From an uncultured Prevotella sp. (lineage in GTDB: Bacteria; Bacteroidota; Bacteroidia; Bacteroidales; Bacteroidaceae): DNA of 8,880 nucleotides. Positions 1 through 5,150 of this stretch are shown piece by piece. Positions within the stretch are counted from its first letter, which is position 1, and each line of letters begins with the position of its first letter. A model generated the notes under the pieces. The model was not told the origin of the DNA and did no database searches. It saw nothing but the letters and a program-made list of their open reading frames with translations. The position numbers were made by a program, and so were the translations under genes. The stretch lies in contig CAMTJK010000141.1 of the NCBI GenBank assembly GCA_947072805.1, positions 1-8,880 of the forward strand, in the 5' to 3' direction.

Positions 1-8
1 TAGAATGC

Positions 9-49
9 CGGATTTAAAAATGTTAAATCCGACCAAATATCTTTACAAA
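9..49 (-). promoter_or_regulatory. Possible promoter with overlapping palindrome
   Basis: A 9-base inverted repeat (9-17 and 23-31, five-base loop) overlaps a weak candidate promoter on the minus strand: TTTG at 46-49, a 20-base spacer, then TAACATTT at 18-25. The -7 match to TAnnTTTG is only partial. If real, it would drive a gene to the left of the window, and the palindrome could be an operator covering the -7 box. There is no T-run after the palindrome on either strand, so it is not a typical terminator. Confidence 0.25.
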
Positions 50-275
50 TTAACTTTCATTAAGTGCAGTTACGAGCCCATGCCGGCACCTTTCCCGGCA
101 GCATGCTTTGACAGTATCGTAGAGGCGCAGCGGGCTGTGCTAAGATGAAGCGAGAATCAAGATAGTGAGCAGAGAGGCAAAGATGATGTGAAAAGCAAAT
201 ATAGCATTCGCAGAAAATACCTTTTGAGATATAATGACCTTTTGGTGATAACTGCAACATGTGCGATGGAGGTAA
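50..275. other. Intergenic region, no gene seen
   Basis: I find no convincing gene here on either strand. One minus-strand frame stays open but its translation has no protein-like composition, and it runs through the terminator at 276-305 into the 3' end of the next gene in another frame. A short imperfect hairpin (81-86 with 95-100) and an isolated TATATTTG on the minus strand (196-203) without a matching -33 box are the only other structures seen. Confidence 0.6.
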
Positions 276-305
276 GAAAAAACCCGCATGAAAACTCATG
301 CGGGT
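276..305 (-). terminator. Intrinsic terminator of the barrel gene
   Basis: A perfect 9-base stem (282-290 with 297-305), extendable by one A-T pair to leave a four-base loop, lies 34 bases past the stop codon of the 340-963 gene. On the minus strand the stem is followed at once by a run of six T, then CTT. This is a textbook rho-independent terminator for leftward transcription. On the plus strand the stem is followed by an A-rich tract, so it works in one direction only. Confidence 0.85.
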
Positions 306-339
306 GAAAAAGAAAAAGTTATTCGGTTTTTGCAAGTTG

Positions 340-963
340 TCAGAACTTGAACGACAAACCGGCTGCAATAACAGTCTGGTCGAAGTCGCTGACAATCTGA
401 TAACGTCCTTCAGCAAATATAGAAAGGCTCTTGCTAAGGTCGTACTCCAGACCGGCACCTACATTGAAACCGATCTTGCTCTCGCTTGAACTTTCTTCAA
501 GGTCTTCGTATGCACTCTCATACTCTGCCTTCAGCTCGTTATATTCATCAGGGGCATACTGTTTTAGCATGTCAAGGTCGCTCTGAGTTACTCCCTGACT
601 CAACATTGTCTCCTCAAAAGATTTGCTATAATCGCTTCCGAGAGCTCCCTCATAATCAAACTTCCAGTAAACGTAAGAGATTCCCACGATAGGATATACG
701 CGGAAGCTTTCCGAAATGGGAATAAGGTAATGCAGATTGATACCTGCGTTCATGTTAGTTACATTGTCCTTCTTCAGGAAGTAGTCATACGAAGCCTCTG
801 CTCTGATGGCATCTGTAATGCCGTACTGAACCTTTGCACCGATACCGAAGTTGGAGTTCTCCGTACCCATAATACCATAAACACCGATTTTGCTGTCACC
901 ACTCTGTGCATAAGAGCATACGCTCGCGAAAGCAATGCACAACGTAATAAAAATCTTTTTCAT
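340..963 (-). CDS. Small outer-membrane beta-barrel protein
   Basis: This encodes 207 residues with a clear signal peptide (MKKIFITLCIAFASVCSYA, then Q20), so the product is exported. The rest alternates short amphipathic strands with turns and ends in the aromatic residue F, as outer-membrane barrels recognised by the Bam machinery usually do. Size and pattern fit the OmpW/OmpX-like eight-strand barrel superfamily common in Bacteroidetes. An acidic, probably helical insert (about 105-162, rich in E, S and Y) interrupts the strands and would form a long loop or plug. An in-frame ATG 12 codons upstream is rejected because it would put charged residues before the signal peptide. There is no Shine-Dalgarno site; the bases before the start are A-rich, as is usual in this phylum. 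It is followed by a strong terminator and preceded by the structured RNA region at 1039-1349. Its ligand or role cannot be told from the sequence. Confidence 0.85.
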   Translation of the reverse strand: MKKIFITLCIAFASVCSYAQSGDSKIGVYGIMGTENSNFGIGAKVQYGITDAIRAEASYDYFLKKDNVTNMNAGINLHYLIPISESFRVYPIVGISYVYWKFDYEGALGSDYSKSFEETMLSQGVTQSDLDMLKQYAPDEYNELKAEYESAYEDLEESSSESKIGFNVGAGLEYDLSKSLSIFAEGRYQIVSDFDQTVIAAGLSFKF

Positions 964-980
964 ATTGATTTTTGTTTTTG

Positions 981-1114
981 TTTGCCTATCAATCCACAAT
1001 GTCGGCGGTTAAATAAATTATTGTAGATAAGATACAAGAAAACGACGTGAGGATTCTACTATTTGCCTATCCTGTATGCAGGCTTCTCGCATTGCCTTCC
1101 CTCAAGATAGGCAA
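981..1114 (-). repeat. Three copies of a GATAGGCAA motif
   Basis: On the minus strand GATAGGCAAA occurs at 981-990 and 1062-1071, exactly 81 bases apart, and its complement TTGCCTATC lies between candidate stems at 1106-1114. The last can pair with either of the other two over nine bases. The 981-990 copy ends 18 bases before the start codon of the barrel gene, and 1106-1114 overlaps a strand of the predicted rod RNA. The arrangement could be a mutually exclusive RNA pairing or a repeated protein-binding site. The repeats are seen directly; the function is inferred. Confidence 0.5.
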
Positions 1115-1349
1115 CGCGTAGAGCCCACGCCGTAATATATGTGAACACTTGCCCAAGCGAAGTCTTTCCGCAAAGCGGAAAGACAATGCTTGCAGGCACA
1201 TGTTATGTCATACACGCAACGTGGACGCCCGTTGCCGTCTTCTCTGAGGGAAACAAACTTTGCGAGAATTTGCATACAGAGAGCGACGTTCGAAACGTCC
1301 TTTTACCAGTAAATAAACTCCGAGCAGCCTGTTACAGCTCCCATTGTTC
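1039..1349 (-). ncRNA. Rod-shaped structured RNA, 6S-like candidate
   Basis: On the minus strand 1279-1072 folds into one long interrupted hairpin. Paired segments, outside to inside: 1279-1272/1079-1072 (8 bp), 1268-1261/1091-1084 (8), 1252-1245/1104-1097 (8), 1236-1230/1116-1110 (7), 1227-1225/1119-1117 (3), 1224-1220/1129-1125 (5), 1214-1209/1141-1136 (6, one G-U), 1204-1201/1147-1144 (4), 1198-1195/1153-1150 (4), 1192-1188/1158-1154 (5) and 1184-1175/1171-1162 (10) with a TTT loop. An outer pairing, 1304-1295/1048-1039, matches nine of ten bases and ends in a TTTT run. A perfect promoter places the 5' end near 1349; the 3' end is a guess. An 8-by-5 internal loop (1260-1253/1096-1092) could serve as the central bubble of a 6S RNA, which mimics an open promoter and binds RNA polymerase. 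No protein-like frame crosses the region. It could instead be a long leader of the 340-963 gene. Structured RNA is well supported; 6S identity is about even at best. Confidence 0.65.
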
Positions 1350-1353
1350 AGCG

Positions 1354-1385
1354 CAAAGATATATGATTATGTTGGATTTCACAAA
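1354..1385 (-). promoter_or_regulatory. Perfect Bacteroidetes promoter of the structured RNA
   Basis: On the minus strand the -33 box TTTG (1382-1385) is followed by a 20-base spacer and the -7 box TATCTTTG (1354-1361), a full match to the primary sigma-factor consensus TTTG-N19-21-TAnnTTTG known from Bacteroidetes. The start of transcription is expected near 1347-1350. The first thing downstream is the rod-shaped RNA, not a start codon, and the next accepted gene begins nearly 390 bases away. Confidence 0.75.
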
Positions 1386-1631
1386 TATTTTCTAAAAAAA
1401 CTTATCTTTTAGCATTATTCCTTTTATTATATTTTGCCTTTCATATACAGCAATACTGCCATATACAGGGTAAGATATGGCTCTTTTTTTTCTTTTACCA
1501 TACATTTTTACGAGGGAGTTTTTGTGCAAACGATACATTTTTATGAAGGAATTTGCTTTTCTATCCGAACCCGAACAGGTCATTAGATCGACATAAGCAG
1601 ATAAGGTTATTATTTCATAATGGTAAAGACA
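1386..1631. other. AT-rich intergenic region with short direct repeats
   Basis: No gene is supported here. Direct repeats are present: CATATACAG at 1442-1450 and 1460-1468, and a degenerate unit beginning TACATTTTTA at 1501 and again at 1534 (period 33 bases, both followed by a GAGGGAGTTT-like stretch). A minus-strand frame of about 111 codons crosses this area but also runs through the two hairpins after gpmI, has no recognisable domain and no start signal, and is not accepted as a gene. Confidence 0.5.
1458..1490 (+). terminator. Orphan intrinsic terminator, plus strand
   Basis: A perfect 7-base stem (1458-1464 with 1475-1481, ten-base loop) is followed on the plus strand by TC and then a run of eight T. 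It has the form of an intrinsic terminator for rightward transcription, yet no accepted gene in the window is on the plus strand. It might block antisense transcription towards gpmI, end an unrecognised plus-strand RNA from the structured region, or be chance in an AT-rich stretch. Confidence 0.4.
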
Positions 1632-1704
1632 GCATCCCGCTACGGCTGCCTGCCAGCGCCTCCGGTATGGATGGGCGTCGTTGTGGCTGTCCGTAGCGGG
1701 ATGC
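1632..1704 (-). repeat. Long nested inverted repeat downstream of gpmI
   Basis: Two perfect 14-base arms (1632-1645 and 1691-1704) enclose 45 bases that pair further on the minus strand: 1687-1684 with 1655-1652, and 1677-1674 with 1660-1657. The result is a tall GC-rich stem with internal loops in otherwise AT-rich DNA, 51 bases past the gpmI stop. After it the minus strand reads TGTCTTTACC, only a weak T-tract. It may be a 3' end or mRNA-stabilising structure for gpmI, or a REP-like dispersed palindrome. No target-site duplication is visible. Confidence 0.7.
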
Positions 1705-1718
1705 AGTATGTTTATGTT

Positions 1719-1741
1719 GTGCCGCAAGCTGTAGGCGGCAC
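1719..1741 (-). terminator. Hairpin just after gpmI, possible terminator
   Basis: A 7-base GC-rich stem (1719-1725 with 1735-1741, nine-base loop) lies 13 bases past the gpmI stop codon. The bases after it on the minus strand (AACATAAAC) are not T-rich, so it is not a classical intrinsic terminator. With the larger hairpin at 1632-1704 it probably defines or protects the 3' end of the gpmI message. Confidence 0.4.
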
Positions 1742-1754
1742 GTGTATATGTACC

Positions 1755-3278
1755 TTACTTGTTGTCGCAGATAAGGTTCTCGCCGGTCATGTCGGCAGGT
1801 TGCTCCAGTCCGAGTATGTGCAGGATGGACGGAGCCACGTCGGCAAGTCGACCGTCCTTCACGGTGGCGGAGTTGTTGTCGGTCACGTAGATAAACGGAA
1901 CGGGGTTGAGCGAGTGCGCCGTGTTGGGCGTACCGTCACCGTTTACGGCGTTGTCGGCGTTGCCATGGTCGGCAATTATTATTGCCTCATATCCGTTAGC
2001 CTTTGCAGCCTCTATCACCTCGCGCACGCAGTTGTCTACAGCCCATACGGCTTTGGCTATGGCGTTGTACACTCCGGTGTGTCCTACCATGTCGCCGTTG
2101 GCGAAATTCACCACGATGAAGTCGTATGCCGCAGTGTTGATGGCATCCACGAGCTTGTCTTTCACCTCGTATGCGCTCATTTCGGGCTTGAGGTCGTAAG
2201 TAGCCACTTTCGGTGAGGGCACGAGTATGCGTTCTTCGCCCTCATACGGTGTCTCGCGTCCGCCGTTGAAGAAGAACGTTACGTGTGCGTACTTCTCTGT
2301 CTCGGCGGTATGGAGCTGCTTTTTGCCCTGCTTGCTTAGATATTCGCCGAGCGTGTTCTCAACGTTTTCCTTCGGGAAGAGTATGTGTACGCCTGTAAAC
2401 GAGGCATCGTAGGGTGTCATGCAGTAGTATTGCAGTCCGGCGATGGTGTTCATGCCCTCTTCCGGCATGTCCTGCTGTGTGAGAACCTGTGTAAGTTCCT
2501 TTGCGCGGTCGTTGCGGAAGTTGAAGAATATCACCACGTCGCCCTCTCCTATGGTGCCGTTCACGCCGGCGTTGGTGATGGGCTTGATGAATTCGTCGGT
2601 GACGCCATCGGCATAGCTCTCTTCCATGGCCTTAACCATGTCTGTTGCGGGCTTGCCCTTGCCGCTTACAATAAGGTCGTAAGCCTCTTTCACACGGTTC
2701 CATCTCTTGTCTCGGTCCATGGCGTAGAAGCGTCCTACTATGCTGGCTATGTGTGCGCCGTTGTTGCCGCACACTTCAGTAAGTTCCCTGATAAATCCCA
2801 CTCCGCTCTTGGGGTCGGTGTCGCGTCCGTCCATGAAGCAGTGTACGTAAGTGTCTTTCAGTCCGTACTCCTTTGCTATCTCCACGAGTTTGTAGAGATG
2901 GTCGAGCGACGAGTGTACGCCGCCGTTGCTGGTAAGTCCCATGAGGTGCAGCTTCTTTCCGTTGTCGCGTGCGTAAGAGTAGGCAGCCACAATCTCGGGA
3001 TTCTGCATGATGGAACCGTCCTTGCATGCGCGGTTTATCTTCACGAGGTCCTGATAAACTATTCTTCCGGCTCCGATATTGAGGTGTCCCACCTCCGAGT
3101 TGCCCATCTGTCCGTCGGGCAGACCCACGTCTTCGCCCGATGCCTGCAGCTGCGAGTGTGCGCTTACAGCGTTAAGATAGTCGAGATAAGGTGTCGGCGT
3201 ATTGTAAATCACGTCGCCGGCGCCGTGTTTTCCGATGCCCCAACCGTCGAGAATCATCAGTAATGCTTTTTTTGCCAT
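1755..3278 (-). CDS. gpmI: 2,3-BPG-independent phosphoglycerate mutase
   Basis: This cytoplasmic enzyme interconverts 3- and 2-phosphoglycerate in glycolysis and gluconeogenesis, using two manganese ions and a phosphoserine intermediate. The 507 residues match the family's usual length of about 510. Visible motifs are the N-terminal DGWG with metal ligand D11; the nucleophile S61 in GQMGNSEVGH; DGRDTDP at 150-156 in the transferase domain; D396 and H400 in NGDMVGH; D437 and H438 in IADHGNADN; and H455 in NTAHS. All seven expected metal and nucleophile positions are present, so the enzyme should be active. The start (MAKKALLMILDGWG) sits at the usual distance before DGWG. It lies alone between a consensus promoter (3315-3345) and two downstream hairpins, so it is probably transcribed by itself, with a 5' untranslated part of about 30 bases. 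Confidence 0.97.
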   Translation of the reverse strand: MAKKALLMILDGWGIGKHGAGDVIYNTPTPYLDYLNAVSAHSQLQASGEDVGLPDGQMGNSEVGHLNIGAGRIVYQDLVKINRACKDGSIMQNPEIVAAYSYARDNGKKLHLMGLTSNGGVHSSLDHLYKLVEIAKEYGLKDTYVHCFMDGRDTDPKSGVGFIRELTEVCGNNGAHIASIVGRFYAMDRDKRWNRVKEAYDLIVSGKGKPATDMVKAMEESYADGVTDEFIKPITNAGVNGTIGEGDVVIFFNFRNDRAKELTQVLTQQDMPEEGMNTIAGLQYYCMTPYDASFTGVHILFPKENVENTLGEYLSKQGKKQLHTAETEKYAHVTFFFNGGRETPYEGEERILVPSPKVATYDLKPEMSAYEVKDKLVDAINTAAYDFIVVNFANGDMVGHTGVYNAIAKAVWAVDNCVREVIEAAKANGYEAIIIADHGNADNAVNGDGTPNTAHSLNPVPFIYVTDNNSATVKDGRLADVAPSILHILGLEQPADMTGENLICDNK

Positions 3279-3314
3279 AGTCTTATATATTTATATTACG
3301 TTTATTTCGGTGCG

Positions 3315-3345
3315 CAAAATTACGAATATTTACACGAAGTGCAAA
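3315..3345 (-). promoter_or_regulatory. gpmI promoter
   Basis: On the minus strand TTTG (3342-3345), a 19-base spacer, then TAATTTTG (3315-3322) match the Bacteroidetes primary promoter consensus completely. Transcription would start near 3308-3311, about 30 bases before the gpmI start codon. The leader is A-rich without a Shine-Dalgarno site. Confidence 0.8.
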
Positions 3346-3377
3346 GAATGGGCTGCAAAAAGCGGCTGAAACGCATT

Positions 3378-3416
3378 AAAAAAACCTCTCTTCAAAGCCC
3401 ACGATGTCACAGCTTT
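3378..3416 (-). terminator. Weak terminator after the ruvB-DUF3943 operon
   Basis: A 5-base stem (3412-3416 with 3394-3398, 13-base loop) begins 25 bases past the stop codon of the DUF3943 gene, and a run of seven T on the minus strand (3384-3378) follows nine bases later. The T-run is good but the stem is short and not next to it, so this is a tentative call. The gpmI promoter starts about 30 bases further on, which makes this the expected place for an operon end. Confidence 0.3.
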
Positions 3417-3440
3417 TCATTTCCCCGCCGGTCTCCGCGG

Positions 3441-5099
3441 TCATAGTCTATAGGCTATTCCCAACTGCACGGTGAATGTCCTTGCCTTTACGTCCGACAG
3501 ATATTTGTAGTGTGTCTTGCGGGCGTAATAGTAAGCAGACATGTCTACGGCAAGCTCGTCGCTTAGAGCCAGTCGGATGCGCGGACTTACCACGAGCAGC
3601 TGTGCGTCGCCCTTGTCGCCCTGCGCGTTGAGATAGAGCGGATCGACGGTGGCGAGGTCCTTGCCCTCATAGCCTTTCCACGTATATATGCGGTAGTAGT
3701 CGGCATCGATGAAGAATTGCGCCGTGCTTCCGAACTCCATTGCCGTCTGCACCTTGGCGCTGAATCCGCTTCCCATGTTGTAGTCGCGGTCTATGATGTT
3801 GTAGTGGTCGCTTAGCGAACCGCCAAGCAGGATGGCGCTGCCGAATATGCGCTGTTCGAGACGCGACAAGCTTCCCATTGCCGGGAACTTGTATATGATG
3901 CCCGGTCCGACGGAAGCGGCCTCCGAAATGCGGAAGGGCACCATCGAACTGCCGTTTTTCACGGGTTGCGAATCGTAGTAGTTGAAATGTTGGAAGAAGC
4001 CGAACTCCGCCTGCATGCCGTTAGCCGAATATACGGGTGCGCTCCAGAGCTGTCCGAGCAGGTGTACACCGCTGATGAGAGGCTGGTTTGAGGCGAGGTT
4101 GAAAGTGACGTCGGCAGTGAAATAGTCGTAAGGTTTGTTTTGCGACTCGTCGAAGGGGTCGCCGTATATGAGGTCTACGCCCACGAATGGCGATGTCTCG
4201 CCGCGGAAAAGGGCGTTGTCGTCGGCAAGATACCGGTAGCCGGCAGACAGACTCAGGCTCACGGGCAGCTTGTCATAGTCATGGTAGCGGTTGCCGGTAT
4301 GCCTTATTCGCCATGCGTCGCCGCTTATTATTCTGTTGAGTCCGCGTATGGGGCATATCACAGCGCCGAGAAACTCGCGTGCAAAGCGTGGAAATCCGTG
4401 TTTGCTGTCGTCGTAAACAAGACTGCTTATGCGGTTTGTCACCTCGCCGATGGCAACGCCTCCCATCGTGGTGGCTATGAGGTCGTTGATGGCAGGCGGC
4501 TCTATCTCGCCCATAGTCTCCCACATCAGACTTCCTCCGAAGGCATAGGGCACCGACTCCCAGAAGTTCATGCCGTTGGTGCGTGCCGCATTGAAATACA
4601 GTCCGCCGTGATAGGGATGGGCGAAAAGGTTGGTAGAAAACTGGTCGTTGTCCCATACAAATCCCGTTTCGAAGTTATGCCCGATGGTCTTGAAGTTTAT
4701 CTTGGCAAACTCGGCGTTCAAGATGAAGCGGTCGAAGCTCTGCACGAAGACATTGATGCCCACCACCTCTGCCACAGCCAGCCAGGGATGCTTGCGCGTA
4801 ACGGTGGGGGCGTCGGTAGCTTCAGACGTTATGGCAAGGGCAGGTGCGCCCGACTGCATAGCCACGAAGCTGCCTCCATTGCTGACGGAGGGTTGTGCGG
4901 CGTCGTTGTCGGCAGCCACCACCTGCGCCAGATAGTGTCTTGCCATGCTGTCCACCTGCGCCACCGTGAGCGTATCGGCAGCCAGCGCCGCCGAAGGCAA
5001 GAGCACCGCAAGCATCATGACCGCGGCAATGTGCAGCATCCTTGCTGCTGACGATATTTCAGGCAACTGATATTGCGTATCTGATTGTCGGTTGTTCAT
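3441..5099 (-). CDS. DUF3943 outer-membrane protein
   Basis: This encodes 552 residues. A hydrophobic stretch at 21-40 ending in ALA-ADT looks like a signal peptide with a long, 20-residue N-region. Residues 41-100 are low-complexity and Ala/Thr-rich. The part from about 105 to 260 carries the conserved signature I associate with DUF3943: HPYHGGLYFNAART at 161-174, a tract with FWESVPYAFGGSLMWE at 179-194, then INDL and a conserved Gly-rich segment near 213-221. The remainder shows alternating strands typical of an outer-membrane barrel and ends VQLGIAYRL. DUF3943 proteins are widespread in Bacteroidetes and have no established function as far as I know. The start is fixed by a strong GGAGG site at 5108-5112; an upstream in-frame ATG at 5147 would place 16 extra polar residues first and lacks such a site. 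It follows the repeat protein by 51 bases and is probably the last gene of the ruvB operon. Confidence 0.85.
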   Translation of the reverse strand: MNNRQSDTQYQLPEISSAARMLHIAAVMMLAVLLPSAALAADTLTVAQVDSMARHYLAQVVAADNDAAQPSVSNGGSFVAMQSGAPALAITSEATDAPTVTRKHPWLAVAEVVGINVFVQSFDRFILNAEFAKINFKTIGHNFETGFVWDNDQFSTNLFAHPYHGGLYFNAARTNGMNFWESVPYAFGGSLMWETMGEIEPPAINDLIATTMGGVAIGEVTNRISSLVYDDSKHGFPRFAREFLGAVICPIRGLNRIISGDAWRIRHTGNRYHDYDKLPVSLSLSAGYRYLADDNALFRGETSPFVGVDLIYGDPFDESQNKPYDYFTADVTFNLASNQPLISGVHLLGQLWSAPVYSANGMQAEFGFFQHFNYYDSQPVKNGSSMVPFRISEAASVGPGIIYKFPAMGSLSRLEQRIFGSAILLGGSLSDHYNIIDRDYNMGSGFSAKVQTAMEFGSTAQFFIDADYYRIYTWKGYEGKDLATVDPLYLNAQGDKGDAQLLVVSPRIRLALSDELAVDMSAYYYARKTHYKYLSDVKARTFTVQLGIAYRL

Positions 5100-5107
5100 T
5101 TCCTTAT

Positions 5108-5112
5108 CCTCC
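5108..5112 (-). promoter_or_regulatory. Strong Shine-Dalgarno site deciding the DUF3943 start
   Basis: GGAGG on the minus strand lies eight bases before the ATG at 5099. Such a site is unusual here: the other gene starts in the window lack it. It supports initiation at 5099 rather than at the upstream ATG at 5147 or the internal ATG at 5039. Confidence 0.7.
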
Positions 5113-5150
5113 CTAATGATGATGGTTTGACATGGCGCGGCAGGCACCTC

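Noticed and set aside
60..458. A minus-strand frame of 132 codons at the left end
   Set aside because: It overlaps the 3' end of the barrel gene in another frame and passes through a strong intrinsic terminator.
1013..1042. A separate promoter for the barrel gene (TTTT at 1039-1042, TAATTTAT at 1013-1020)
   Set aside because: Both boxes match the consensus poorly and the spacer is 18 bases, so it cannot be called, though a separate promoter there is not excluded.
980..1114. An invertible promoter, as known in Bacteroides surface genes
   Set aside because: The repeats are only 9-10 bases, two of three are direct rather than inverted, and no consensus promoter lies between them.
1039..1349. 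RNase P RNA, tmRNA or SRP RNA as the identity of the structured RNA
   Set aside because: I could not find the GAGGAAAGTCC-like core of RNase P RNA, the tRNA-like ends of tmRNA or the conserved tetraloop domain of SRP RNA on either strand.
1141..1395. A plus-strand frame of 84 codons across the structured RNA
   Set aside because: The paired segments of the rod explain the sequence better, and no plus-strand promoter or plausible domain is seen.
1632..1704. A miniature transposable element defined by the 14-base inverted arms
   Set aside because: There is no visible target-site duplication, the inner sequence itself base-pairs, and one copy cannot show mobility. Kept only as a hairpin with a REP-like possibility.
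1392..1727. A minus-strand frame of 111 codons between gpmI and the structured RNA
   Set aside because: It runs through both hairpins after gpmI, shows no domain or signal peptide, and ends right before the RNA promoter. Composition is not protein-like.
2385..3263. A plus-strand frame of nearly 300 codons antisense to gpmI
   Set aside because: gpmI on the other strand has all its catalytic residues; the antisense translation resembles no family I know.
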